40,051 nt of DNA from Actinomycetales bacterium. GTDB lineage: Bacteria > Actinomycetota > Actinomycetes > S36-B12. The stretch covers positions 1 through 40,051 of the forward strand of contig WGLX01000023.1 in NCBI GenBank assembly GCA_016125355.1, given 5' to 3'. A model generated the notes under the pieces. That model saw only the letters and a program-made list of their open reading frames with translations. It was not told where the DNA came from and searched no databases. Below are positions 7,751 through 16,173 of this stretch, piece after piece (position 1 is the first letter of the stretch; the number at the start of each line of letters is the position of its first letter). The position numbers and the translations under genes were made by a program.

Positions 7751-8518
7751 CTACCGGGATCGGAATGTGGTCGGCATCTCGGGCGCGGAGACGTCGTAGA
7801 GGTCTGCCTTCCGCCGCAGCAGTGCCCTCAGCACGTCGGCCTTGAAGTCCTCCTGGTCCGCACTCCCCCAGCGCACCTGATCCCCCGACTTGAGGCGGAG
7901 CACCACGTTGTCCCGCGTGGTGGCCTCCACCGAGGACACCCGGCGGGACAGATCCTCAGGAAGGCCGCTGAGGACCGCCATGGCCTCGGTGAGCGCATCA
8001 CCTTGAGCCGTCACCCGCGGGAGGTCCTTGGGCAGGGCGCCCTCCGGATCGAAGACCACGCCGGACGCGTCGACGGCCTGTCGGACGGGCGCGGACGCGG
8101 TAGCCCCCGGGGTCGTCGCGCTCGTGGTGCCCGCCGCCCCGAGGAGGACCGCGACCGGTTCCCGGGTGGTCACCGCGATGACGATCTCCGACGGCCAGCC
8201 CCGTCGCACCTCGGCCGTGGCGACCCAGGGCAGGGCGCGGACCGCCTCCTCGGCCGGCTGGGTGTCGATACGGGCCAACGGCTGGCCGACCGGGATGCGC
8301 GCCTGGGCGAGAACGGCATCCGCCCGGGAGCCCTCGACACCGATCACGCGCACCTGCTTGGCCGCCAGCAGGGTGGAGAACCAGACCGCCCAGATCGCCC
8401 CGGCGACGAGCAGCGCCACCAGGAGCAGGACGAGGGCCCGCAGCACGCGCCGACGTCGCCCGGTGCGCCGGGTCACCAGCCTCGGGGTCTTGGGGCGGTC
8501 GAGGACGGGTGCGGTCAC
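7751..8518 (-). CDS. ftsQ: Cell division protein FtsQ
   Basis: A bitopic membrane protein of 255 residues. The start is GTG 8518, which overlaps the murC stop (GTGA); a longer open frame upstream is only a shadow of murC. The basic cytoplasmic tail (1-26, rich in Arg) is followed by a transmembrane helix (27-50), a FtsQ-type POTRA domain (55-125, with VRVIGVEGSRADAVLAQA and LPWVATAEVRRGWPSEIVI) and the extracytoplasmic beta domain. An Ala/Thr-rich insertion near 128-145 interrupts the beta domain. FtsQ couples FtsL and its partner to the divisome and regulates septal synthesis by FtsW/FtsI. It is the last gene of the coupled murE-ftsQ string, before the ftsZ leader. Confidence 0.95.
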   Translation of the reverse strand: MTAPVLDRPKTPRLVTRRTGRRRRVLRALVLLLVALLVAGAIWAVWFSTLLAAKQVRVIGVEGSRADAVLAQARIPVGQPLARIDTQPAEEAVRALPWVATAEVRRGWPSEIVIAVTTREPVAVLLGAAGTTSATTPGATASAPVRQAVDASGVVFDPEGALPKDLPRVTAQGDALTEAMAVLSGLPEDLSRRVSSVEATTRDNVVLRLKSGDQVRWGSADQEDFKADVLRALLRRKADLYDVSAPEMPTTFRSR

Positions 8519-9945
8519 GGCGCCTCCCCCAGGCCTCGGAGTCGCTCGATGACCTCGGCGCCGATCATGCCGATGTCCCCCGCGCCGAGCGTCATGATGA
8601 TGTCGCCCGGACGGGCCCGCTCGACGAGGTGGTCGGCCACCGCGGACCACGACGGCTCGAACACAACGTGCTCGGGCCTGAGCGGCACGTTGCCCGCCAT
8701 GGTCTGGCCGCTCGCGCCCGGAATCGGGGTCTCCCCCGGCGCGAACACCTCCAGGACGACCACGTCGTCGGCCAGGCCCAGCGCATCGCCGAACTCCTGG
8801 GCGAACATGGCGGTGCGGTAGTAGTGGTGCGCCTGGAAGGCCACCACGAGCCGCCCGTCGCCGACGACCTCCCGCGCGGCGCGGAGGGTGGCCTCGATCT
8901 CCGTGGGGTGATGCGCGTAGTCGTCGAACACCCGGATGCCGGCCACCTGTCCCTTGAAGTCGAAGCGCCGCCGGGTGCCGCTGAAAGCGGCGAGCCCGGC
9001 CCGCAGGTCGCTCCCCGAGAAGCCCAGGCCGAGGCCGATCACCATGGCCCCGAGGGCGTTCAGGGCGTTGTGGCGGCCCGGGACGCGAAGGGCGATCTCC
9101 CCCAGCCGGACACCGTTGTGCACCGTGTCGAAGGTCCACCCCATCGCGCCCGTCTCGTCGGCTGCGGAGCCGGAGGCCACGTGCGCGTCCGTGAGTCGGT
9201 AGTCGGCCTCGAGGCTCTCGCCGTACGTCCGCACATCCACGCCGGACTCGATGGCCCGCTGGGCGAGCCGGGCACCGCCGCGATCGTCCACGCACACGGC
9301 GAGGAAGCCGCCGCGATCCCGGATTCCCGTGGCGAACTGCAGGAAGCCCTCCTCGATGGCCTCGTAGGTGCCCCAGTGATCGAGGTGGTCGGGCTCCACG
9401 TTCGTGACCACCGCCGCCACCGGCTCCAGGTAGAGGAAGGCCCCATCGCTCTCGTCGGCCTCCACGACGAAGATGTCGCCGGAGCCGAGATGCGCGTTCG
9501 ACCCCGACTCGTTGAGCTCGCTGCCGATGGCGAAGGAGGGATCGGCCCCGCAGTGCTGGAGGGCCACCGTCAGCATCGAGGTGGTGGTCGTCTTGCCGTG
9601 GGTGCCGGCGATCGCGACGCCGCGGGACCCGGCCATGACGAGGGCCAGCGCCTCGGCCCGACTCAGTTCGGGGATGTCACGCTCACGGGCCGCGACCCGC
9701 TCGGGGTTGGACTCCGGGATGGCGGTGGACACCACGAGTGCGTCGATGTCGTCGACCATCGACGGGTCGTGACCGATCCGCGCGTCGACGCCCAGCGCCC
9801 GCAGGGCCTGGATCCGCCGGGAGTCCTTGGCGTCCGTGCCGGAGACCTGCAGCCCTTGAGCCACCATGATCCGCGCGATACCCGACATCCCGGCGCCGCC
9901 GATGCCCACGATGTGCACTCGACCCAGGTCGTTCGACGCGGTCAC
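8515..9945 (-). CDS. murC: UDP-N-acetylmuramate--L-alanine ligase
   Basis: Adds L-Ala to UDP-MurNAc, the first step of stem-peptide synthesis. The 476-residue protein starts with GTG 9945, overlapping the murG stop by four bases. The N-terminal Rossmann fold (HIVGIGGAGMSGIA, 11-24) binds the UDP sugar; the ATP P-loop is GTHGKTTTT at 114-122, followed by the central ligase domain (EADESDGAFL, VEPDHLDHWG) and the C-terminal domain with FDDYAHHPTEI. Placement between murG and ftsQ matches mycobacteria and differs from Streptomyces, where murC lies elsewhere. Confidence 0.98.
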   Translation of the reverse strand: MTASNDLGRVHIVGIGGAGMSGIARIMVAQGLQVSGTDAKDSRRIQALRALGVDARIGHDPSMVDDIDALVVSTAIPESNPERVAARERDIPELSRAEALALVMAGSRGVAIAGTHGKTTTTSMLTVALQHCGADPSFAIGSELNESGSNAHLGSGDIFVVEADESDGAFLYLEPVAAVVTNVEPDHLDHWGTYEAIEEGFLQFATGIRDRGGFLAVCVDDRGGARLAQRAIESGVDVRTYGESLEADYRLTDAHVASGSAADETGAMGWTFDTVHNGVRLGEIALRVPGRHNALNALGAMVIGLGLGFSGSDLRAGLAAFSGTRRRFDFKGQVAGIRVFDDYAHHPTEIEATLRAAREVVGDGRLVVAFQAHHYYRTAMFAQEFGDALGLADDVVVLEVFAPGETPIPGASGQTMAGNVPLRPEHVVFEPSWSAVADHLVERARPGDIIMTLGAGDIGMIGAEVIERLRGLGEAP

Positions 9946-11015
9946 CTTCCACCTCCGGTTGCCGCAGCGAGCACGATGCGTGCCAACTGCTCATCGGCGT
10001 CCCTGACGCCATGGCGCCCAGCAGACTCCCCCATGGCCGTGAGCCTGCTGCCATCGTGCAGGACAGAGGCGCTGGTACGGGTGAGCCACTCCGAGGAGAG
10101 GTCGGCGTCGTCGATGATGAGCCCGCCCCCCGAGGTCACGACCGGGAGCGCATTGAGCCGCTGCTCGCCGTTGCCGATGGGCAGCGGCACATAGATGGCC
10201 GGCAGCCCCGCCGCAGCCAGCTCGGCGCAGGTCATGGCGCCGGCTCGGGTCACCGCGAGGTCGGCCGCCGCGTAGGCGAGGTCCATCCGGTCGATGTACG
10301 GCACCGCCACATACCCGGGGGCCGGCTCCGGCACCTCATTGCGCCCGCCGAAGGCGTGCAGAACGGCGATGCCCTCGGCGTGCAGGCCAGGGAGTGCTCC
10401 GGCGATCACCTCGTTGAGATGGCGCGCCCCTTGGGATCCCCCGAAAACGAGCAGCACCGGCGCCTCCGGATCGAGTCCGAAGTAGGCGCGCGCCTCGTCC
10501 CGCATCGCCGTTCGGTCCAACGTGCCGATCGCGTGCCGCAGGGGCAGGCCCATGGCCCGCGCGCCCTTCATGGCCTCGGGCACCGACGCGTAGACGTGCG
10601 GGGTGAAGCGGGCCGCCAGTCTGTTCGCGATACCGGGGCGGGCATTCGCCTCGTGGACGACGAGGGGGGTGTGGGTGCGCCGGGAGGCCAGGTAGGCGGG
10701 CACGGCCGCGTAGCCGCCGAATCCGACGACCACGTCCGCGTGCGACGAGGCCAGCACGTCCGCCGCCGCCTTCACCGCACGGCGCAGGCGACCCGGGAGC
10801 CGCACCATGTCGGGCCCCGGTCGTCGCGGCAGCGGCACGGCGGGCACGGTGACGAGGTCGTACCCCCGCGCGGGGACCAGCGTGCTCTCGAGTCCGCGCT
10901 CGCTGCCCATGACGGTGATCGCGATGTCCGGATCCACTCGTCTCAGCGCATCACCGACGTTGAGGGCAGGTTCGATGTGTCCTCCCGTGCCGCCCGCCGC
11001 CAGGATGACGTGCAC
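9942..11015 (-). CDS. murG: Lipid I GlcNAc transferase MurG
   Basis: Transfers GlcNAc from UDP-GlcNAc to lipid I on the inner face of the membrane, producing lipid II. The 357-residue GT-B enzyme starts at GTG 11015, one base after the ftsW stop. The N-terminal Gly-rich loop is AAGGTGGHIEPAL (6-18); VVGFGGYAAVPA and VVHEANARPGIANR are characteristic; the second domain has VFGGSQGARHLNE and the nucleotide-binding TRAGAMTCAELAAAGLPAIYVPLP, ending in GNGEQRLNA where many homologues have NHQ-xx-NA. The order ftsW-murG-murC is standard. Confidence 0.97.
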   Translation of the reverse strand: MHVILAAGGTGGHIEPALNVGDALRRVDPDIAITVMGSERGLESTLVPARGYDLVTVPAVPLPRRPGPDMVRLPGRLRRAVKAAADVLASSHADVVVGFGGYAAVPAYLASRRTHTPLVVHEANARPGIANRLAARFTPHVYASVPEAMKGARAMGLPLRHAIGTLDRTAMRDEARAYFGLDPEAPVLLVFGGSQGARHLNEVIAGALPGLHAEGIAVLHAFGGRNEVPEPAPGYVAVPYIDRMDLAYAAADLAVTRAGAMTCAELAAAGLPAIYVPLPIGNGEQRLNALPVVTSGGGLIIDDADLSSEWLTRTSASVLHDGSRLTAMGESAGRHGVRDADEQLARIVLAAATGGGR

Positions 11016-11016
11016 G

Positions 11017-12225
11017 TCAGCGCCGCCGCAGCGCTTCAGCGGTACTGCGCCGGCGCAGGGCCCGTCGGGCGTCGGGCTCCGACTTCGCGAAGGCCATGAG
11101 CATGCCGAGGGCCACCAGGGTCGGGACGAGCGATGAGCCTCCGTACGACACCAGCGGCAGCGGCACGCCGGTGATGGGGAGCAGGCCGAGCACTCCCCCG
11201 ATGTTGATGACGGCCTGGATGACCACCCAGGAGCCGACTCCCGCCGCCGCCAGCCGGACGAAGGAGTCCTGCGTGTTCCGCGCGAGACGGAAGATCGCGA
11301 ACGCGAGCAGGCCGAAGAGCGCCAGCACCGAGAGCGTCCCTGCCAGGCCCAGCTCCTCGCCGATCACCGGGAAGATGAAGTCCGTGTGCGCCTCCGGCAG
11401 CGACCCCCACTTCTCCCGGCTCGCGCCGAGCCCCACGCCCCAGAAGCCCCCCGTGCCGAGGGCGAACTGCCCTTGGCTGACCTGCCAGCCGAAGCCCAGG
11501 CGATCCGCGTCTGGATTGAGCCAGGAAGTGAAGCGCTCCATCCGGTACGGAGCGGCGAGTGTCAGCAGCAGGACGCCCAGCAGCAGGGCGCCGGTCAGCG
11601 CTCCGAACAGGCGCATGGGGGCGCCCGCCGCGAACAGGATGCCGCCCGTGATCGCGGCCAGCATCAAGGTGTTGCCGAAGTCGCCCTCGGCGAGGACCAG
11701 GATCATCATGGCCCCCGCGACCGGGATCAGCGGCATCAGCAGAGTGCGCCAGGAATGCGGCTCCTTGCCCGGCCGGGACAGCAGGTTGGCGCCCCAGACG
11801 ACCAGCGCGATCTTCGCGAACTCCGAGGGCTGCAGTCGGAACGGGCCGAACAGGTCGATCCAGTTCCGCTGGCCCGCGACCTCGACGCCGATGACGAGCA
11901 CCGAGACCAGGAGCACGAAGGCGATGACCATGAGCACCCAGGCGAAGGCGCGCCAGAACTGGACCGAGGTGCGCGAGGCGAAGTACATGGCGACGACGCC
12001 GAGCACGGCGAACATCGCCTGGCGCTGGGCCAGGGTGTAGGCCGAGCCGAAGACCCGGAAGCTCTCGATGCTCGATGCCGACAGCACCATGATCAACCCG
12101 AGCACGAGCAGCAGCAGCGTGGTGCCGACCAGCAGGTAGTAGGTGCTCAGCGGGTGGTTCAGCAGGAGCCCGATCCGCCCGGACCGGAGCCGCTCGATCC
12201 GCGGCCTCGCGGCGGTGTCGGTCAT
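11017..12225 (-). CDS. ftsW: Septal peptidoglycan glycosyltransferase FtsW
   Basis: A SEDS-family polytopic membrane protein of 402 residues that polymerises lipid II at the septum as partner of FtsI. ATG 12225 overlaps the murD stop (ATGA), which defines the start. About ten transmembrane helices are visible. Family motifs include AGQRNWIDLFGPFRLQPSEFAK, the acidic GVGLGASREKWGSLPEAHTDF loop, FPVIGEELG and PLVSYGGSSL. The short basic C-terminus ends RRRSTAEALRRR. RodA is an alternative for SEDS proteins in general, but the dcw position makes FtsW the natural call. Confidence 0.97.
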   Translation of the reverse strand: MTDTAARPRIERLRSGRIGLLLNHPLSTYYLLVGTTLLLLVLGLIMVLSASSIESFRVFGSAYTLAQRQAMFAVLGVVAMYFASRTSVQFWRAFAWVLMVIAFVLLVSVLVIGVEVAGQRNWIDLFGPFRLQPSEFAKIALVVWGANLLSRPGKEPHSWRTLLMPLIPVAGAMMILVLAEGDFGNTLMLAAITGGILFAAGAPMRLFGALTGALLLGVLLLTLAAPYRMERFTSWLNPDADRLGFGWQVSQGQFALGTGGFWGVGLGASREKWGSLPEAHTDFIFPVIGEELGLAGTLSVLALFGLLAFAIFRLARNTQDSFVRLAAAGVGSWVVIQAVINIGGVLGLLPITGVPLPLVSYGGSSLVPTLVALGMLMAFAKSEPDARRALRRRSTAEALRRR

Positions 12226-13697
12226 GGACGTTCCCCTGGTTCGGCGAACCCCGGCATGGACGACGCCGCCTCGGCGAACTGCCGGCCGCGATCGGCGTAG
12301 TCGCGGAACATGTCCCAGGAGGCGCAGCCCGGCGCCAGGAGGACGACATCGCCCGACTGGGCGAGCGATGCGGCGTGCTGGACCACCTCGGCCATGGCCC
12401 CAGTGTCGACGGTCCCCACAGAGATCACCGGGACATCCGGAGCGTGTCGGGCGAGTGCTTGCGCGATGACCTCCCGATCGACGCCGAGGAGGACGACGCC
12501 GCGCAGGCGGTCGCGGACCGCTCGCACCAGCTCGTCGAAGTCCTGCCCCTTCGCCATGCCGCCAGCGATCCACACGACCTTGTCGAACGCCCGCAACGAG
12601 GTCTGTGCGGCGTGCGTGTTCGTGGCCTTGGAGTCGTCGATGTAGCGAACCCCGCCAGCTGAGCCGACCTCGGCGATGCGGTGTCCGGCGGGCTCGAAGG
12701 CGCGCAGTCCGTCGCGCACCGCCGTGGGCGGCACCCCGAACGCCCGCGCGAGCGCCGCGGCAGCGAGCGCATTCGCCACGTTATGGGGAGCGGCCGGTCG
12801 GACGTCCTGCACCGAGCCCAGTTCCTGGGCCCGCTCCGCGCGATCCTCGATGAACGCCCGATCGACCAGCAGGTCGTCGACGACGCCGAGCATGGACAGT
12901 CCCGGCGTGCCGAGGGTGAAGCCGATGGCCCGGCACCCCTCGATGACATCGGCCTCTTCCACCATGCGCACGGTGGCCTCGTCCTCGACGTTGTAGACCG
13001 CCGCCTCCTGCACGCGCTCGTAGATCCGCGCCTTGGTGCGCACGTATGCGTCCATCGACCCGAAGTGGTCGATGTGGTCGTCGGCGATGTTGAGGCAGAC
13101 GGCGGCCACCGGGCTGATGGTGTGCACGAACGGAAGCTGGGGTGCCCCCACCTCGATCGCGATCACCTCGACGTCATCGTGCATGACGGCGTCGACGAGG
13201 GAGGATCCGATGTTCCCGGCGGCCGCGGTGCGATAGCCGGCGGCGCGGAGCATCGACTCGAGCATCAGCGTGGTCGTGGTCTTTCCGTTCGTGCCTGTGA
13301 CGCACAGCCATGGCGCAGCGCGATTCGGATCCCGGAGCCGCCATGCGAGCTCGAGCTCCCCCCAGACTGGGACGCCCCGCTCCAGGGCATCCACGATCAG
13401 CGGATCCGACGGGCGCAGCCCCGGGGACACGACCAGCAGTTCGGTGCCCTCGGGCACTCCCCCCTGGTGCCCGAGCAGGACGCGTACGCCGAGGACGTCG
13501 AGGATCTCGGCGCGCTCGCGCTGCTTCTCGCCGTCGGCGGCGTCGACGACGGTGACCTTCGCGCCGAGTTGGGCGAGCGCGTCGGCGCAGGCGAAGCCCG
13601 CGACTCCGATGCCCGCCACGCACACCGACCAGAAGCCCCACTCGGAGTCGCGGCGCAGGGAGTCGGGATCCTTGTCGATGAACACGTTGGGCGTCAC
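12222..13697 (-). CDS. murD: UDP-MurNAc-L-alanine--D-glutamate ligase
   Basis: Adds D-Glu to UDP-MurNAc-L-Ala. 491 residues from GTG 13697, which overlaps the mraY stop (GTGA); the longer open frame upstream is a shadow of mraY. The Rossmann N-terminal domain carries VCVAGIGVAGFACADALAQLG (25-45), the P-loop is GTNGKTTTT (135-143), and the ligase core has LNIADDHIDHFG and KARIYE. The C-terminal domain has DDSKATNTHAA and the late motif LLAPGCASWDMFRDYADRG. Both termini of the coding region are fixed by 4-base overlaps with neighbours. Confidence 0.97.
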   Translation of the reverse strand: MTPNVFIDKDPDSLRRDSEWGFWSVCVAGIGVAGFACADALAQLGAKVTVVDAADGEKQRERAEILDVLGVRVLLGHQGGVPEGTELLVVSPGLRPSDPLIVDALERGVPVWGELELAWRLRDPNRAAPWLCVTGTNGKTTTTLMLESMLRAAGYRTAAAGNIGSSLVDAVMHDDVEVIAIEVGAPQLPFVHTISPVAAVCLNIADDHIDHFGSMDAYVRTKARIYERVQEAAVYNVEDEATVRMVEEADVIEGCRAIGFTLGTPGLSMLGVVDDLLVDRAFIEDRAERAQELGSVQDVRPAAPHNVANALAAAALARAFGVPPTAVRDGLRAFEPAGHRIAEVGSAGGVRYIDDSKATNTHAAQTSLRAFDKVVWIAGGMAKGQDFDELVRAVRDRLRGVVLLGVDREVIAQALARHAPDVPVISVGTVDTGAMAEVVQHAASLAQSGDVVLLAPGCASWDMFRDYADRGRQFAEAASSMPGFAEPGERP

Positions 13698-14761
13698 GAC
13701 CGCACCCACTCGGCGTAGAACAGGGCGAGGCCCGCACCGATGAAGAGCCCCTGGATGATCCAGAACCTCACGACGATCTGGATCTCCGGCCAGCCCAGCA
13801 TCTCGAAGTGGTGGTGCAGCGGGGCCATCCGGAAGACGCGGCGGCCGGTGAGCTTGAACGACCCCACCTGGAGGATGACCGACACCGAGATGATGAGGAA
13901 CAGTCCAGCCGTGAACGGCAGCAGCAGCTCCGTGCGGCTGAAGATGGCCAGGCCTGCGATGGCGCCACCGAGTGCGAGCGATCCGGTGTCGCCCATGAAG
14001 ATCTTCGCCGGAGAGGTGTTCCACCACAGGAATCCGAACGTGGCGCCGGCAGCCGCCGCTGCGACGATCGCGAGATCGAGGGGGTTCGCCGTCGGGTAAC
14101 AGGTCTCGTCGGTCACGAAGTAGCAGCTCTGGCCGTACTGCCACACGCTGATGAGCACGTAGGCGAGGAAGGAGGCGAACGCGGCCCCGGTCGCCAGGCC
14201 GTCGAGGCCGTCGGTCAGGTTCACGCCGTTCGTCGTGGCGGTGATGAGGAACCACACCCACAGGAGGAACAGGCCCATCGGCAGCACGATCCCCGTGTCG
14301 CGCAGGAAGGAGATCCCCATCGACGCGGGCGTCTCGCCCGTGGAGCTCGGGAACTGCACGGACAGGTATGCGAAGCTCAGCGCAACGGCGGCCTGTCCGA
14401 CGAGCTTCGTCCGCGCCCGCAGGCCTGTGCTGCGCTGCTTGAAGATCTTCAGGTAGTCGTCGGCGACGCCCACCAGCCCGAGGCCGACCATCAGGTAGAG
14501 GATCAGCAGGCCCGAGGCCGACAGCGGCCGCCACACGATGAGGTGGGTCAGCAGGTACGACGCCACGACCCCGACGATGATCGCGACCCCGCCCATCGAG
14601 GGGGTGCCGCGCTTGCTCTCGTGGTCCGGGTACACGAGGTCGTCCGACGAGGACCGGATGGCCTGGGCGTAGCCATGGCGGGCGAGGAACCGGATGAGCA
14701 GGGGCGTGCCGACGAGCGACACCACGGCCGCGATCGTCAGGGCGATGACGACGAGCCTCAC
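13694..14761 (-). CDS. mraY: Phospho-MurNAc-pentapeptide translocase MraY
   Basis: Transfers phospho-MurNAc-pentapeptide to undecaprenyl phosphate, making lipid I. 355 residues from GTG 14761, overlapping the murF stop by four bases. About ten transmembrane helices. Family motifs: GTPSMGG near residue 53, VADDYLKI with the catalytic Asp pair, NLTDGLDGLATG, KIFMGDTGSLALGG, and PLHHHFEMLGW near the C-terminus. A short loop with two Cys (QSCYFVTDETCYP) lies on a predicted extracytoplasmic segment. Confidence 0.97.
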   Translation of the reverse strand: MRLVVIALTIAAVVSLVGTPLLIRFLARHGYAQAIRSSSDDLVYPDHESKRGTPSMGGVAIIVGVVASYLLTHLIVWRPLSASGLLILYLMVGLGLVGVADDYLKIFKQRSTGLRARTKLVGQAAVALSFAYLSVQFPSSTGETPASMGISFLRDTGIVLPMGLFLLWVWFLITATTNGVNLTDGLDGLATGAAFASFLAYVLISVWQYGQSCYFVTDETCYPTANPLDLAIVAAAAAGATFGFLWWNTSPAKIFMGDTGSLALGGAIAGLAIFSRTELLLPFTAGLFLIISVSVILQVGSFKLTGRRVFRMAPLHHHFEMLGWPEIQIVVRFWIIQGLFIGAGLALFYAEWVRS

Positions 14762-16173
14762 GAGGCGGCTCCTTGAGACGGCTCGAGGAGCGCCTCGGCC
14801 ACGCGCTCGAGACCGATACTCCGGGACGCCTTGACGAGCACGACATCGCGAGGTGCGAGCTCGCGTCGCAGCAGTGCGATCGCCGCATCGGCGTCGGGGA
14901 CGTGGACGGACTCGTTGTCCCACGATCCCTCGTTCGCCGCGGCGAGGTGCATCACGCGCGTGCCCTCGCCGACGCAGACGAGTCGTGACACGTTGAGGCG
15001 CACGGCGAGCCTGCCGATGGCATCGTGCTCCTCCATGCTGCTGTCGCCCAGCTCGAGCATCTCGCCGAGCACGGCCCAGGTACGGCGGCCGCGACCCATC
15101 ACGGCCAGCGCCTTCAGTGCCGCCCGCATCGACTCCGGATTGGCGTTGTAGGCGTCGTTCACGACGGTGACCCCGTCCGGCGACTGCGCGATCTCCATCC
15201 GCCAGCGACTGGCCGACTCCGCGGAGCTGAGCGCGTCCACCACCACGTCGAACGGGACACCGAGCGCGAGGGCGGCCGCGGCGGCGCACAGCGCGTTGCC
15301 GACCTGATGCTCACCCGGCACGCGCAGCGACACGGCACCCGACTCGCCCGTGCCCCGCCAGTGCAGGGTGAAACGAGCGTGCGCCTCGTCGTCGAGGGTG
15401 ACGTCGGTAGCGCGCACGTCGCAGTCATCCCCCTCGCCCGCGAACACGATGCCGGCCTGCGTGGTCGTCGCGCGGGCGCGCACCAGCGGATCGTCGCCGT
15501 TGAGCACCGCCACCGCATCGCGTCGGAGGTCGCGAACGATCTCGCCCTTCGCCTCCGCGATCGCCTCCCGCGAGCCGAGCATCCCGAGGTGCGCCGAGCC
15601 GACGTTGATGAGCATGCCGACGTCTGGGTCGGCGATGCCCACGAGGTAGCTGATGTGGCCGATGCCGCGCATGCCCATCTCGACCACGAGGTACTCGGTG
15701 CCCTCATCGGCCGACAGGATCGTCAGCGGGACACCGACCTCGGTGTTGAAGGATCCGACCGCGCTCACCGTCCGTCCCGCAGCGGAGAGCACGGCGGCGG
15801 TCAGGTCCTTGGTGCTCGTCTTGCCGCTCGATCCGGTGATGGCGACCACCTTCGCTGTCAGCCGCTCACGGCGCACCCGGCCGGCAAGTCGCCCGAGAGC
15901 GAGGACAGGGTCGTCCACCACGATGCAGGGGAGCGGCGTGCCGTCACCGGCGCGAAGCGGTCGTGCGGCGAGCACAGCCACGGCACCCCCCGCCACGGCC
16001 GCCTCGGCGAAGTCGTGACCGTCGACACGCTCCCCCACGATGGCCACGAACAGGGCTCCCGGGGTGACGGCTCGCGAGTCGACGGCGACATCGGTCAGGA
16101 CCGCGTCGGCGTGCGCGGCGTCGGCCTCGCCCGACGTCAGGGCGGCGACCTCGGCCACCGTCAGCGGAATCAC
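14758..16173 (-). CDS. murF: UDP-MurNAc-tripeptide--D-alanyl-D-alanine ligase
   Basis: Adds D-Ala-D-Ala to complete the cytoplasmic pentapeptide precursor. 471 residues from GTG 16173, which overlaps the murE stop. The N-terminal domain has DSRAVTPGALFVAIVGERVDGHDF; the P-loop is GSSGKTSTKD at 114-123; the central domain has NTEVGVPLTIL, EMGMRGIGHISYL and INVGSAHLGMLGS; the C-terminal domain has NDAYNANPESMRAAL and the ATP-contacting LGEMLELGDSSMEEH. All are diagnostic of MurF rather than MurC/D/E. Confidence 0.98.
   Translation of the reverse strand: MIPLTVAEVAALTSGEADAAHADAVLTDVAVDSRAVTPGALFVAIVGERVDGHDFAEAAVAGGAVAVLAARPLRAGDGTPLPCIVVDDPVLALGRLAGRVRRERLTAKVVAITGSSGKTSTKDLTAAVLSAAGRTVSAVGSFNTEVGVPLTILSADEGTEYLVVEMGMRGIGHISYLVGIADPDVGMLINVGSAHLGMLGSREAIAEAKGEIVRDLRRDAVAVLNGDDPLVRARATTTQAGIVFAGEGDDCDVRATDVTLDDEAHARFTLHWRGTGESGAVSLRVPGEHQVGNALCAAAAALALGVPFDVVVDALSSAESASRWRMEIAQSPDGVTVVNDAYNANPESMRAALKALAVMGRGRRTWAVLGEMLELGDSSMEEHDAIGRLAVRLNVSRLVCVGEGTRVMHLAAANEGSWDNESVHVPDADAAIALLRRELAPRDVVLVKASRSIGLERVAEALLEPSQGAAS

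Noticed and set aside
12226-14888. Very long open frames running upstream of ftsW, murD, mraY, murE, ftsL and ftsQ
   Set aside because: The extra parts are Arg/Pro/Gly-rich out-of-frame shadows of the preceding genes. Conserved starts with 4-base overlaps define the real 5' ends.
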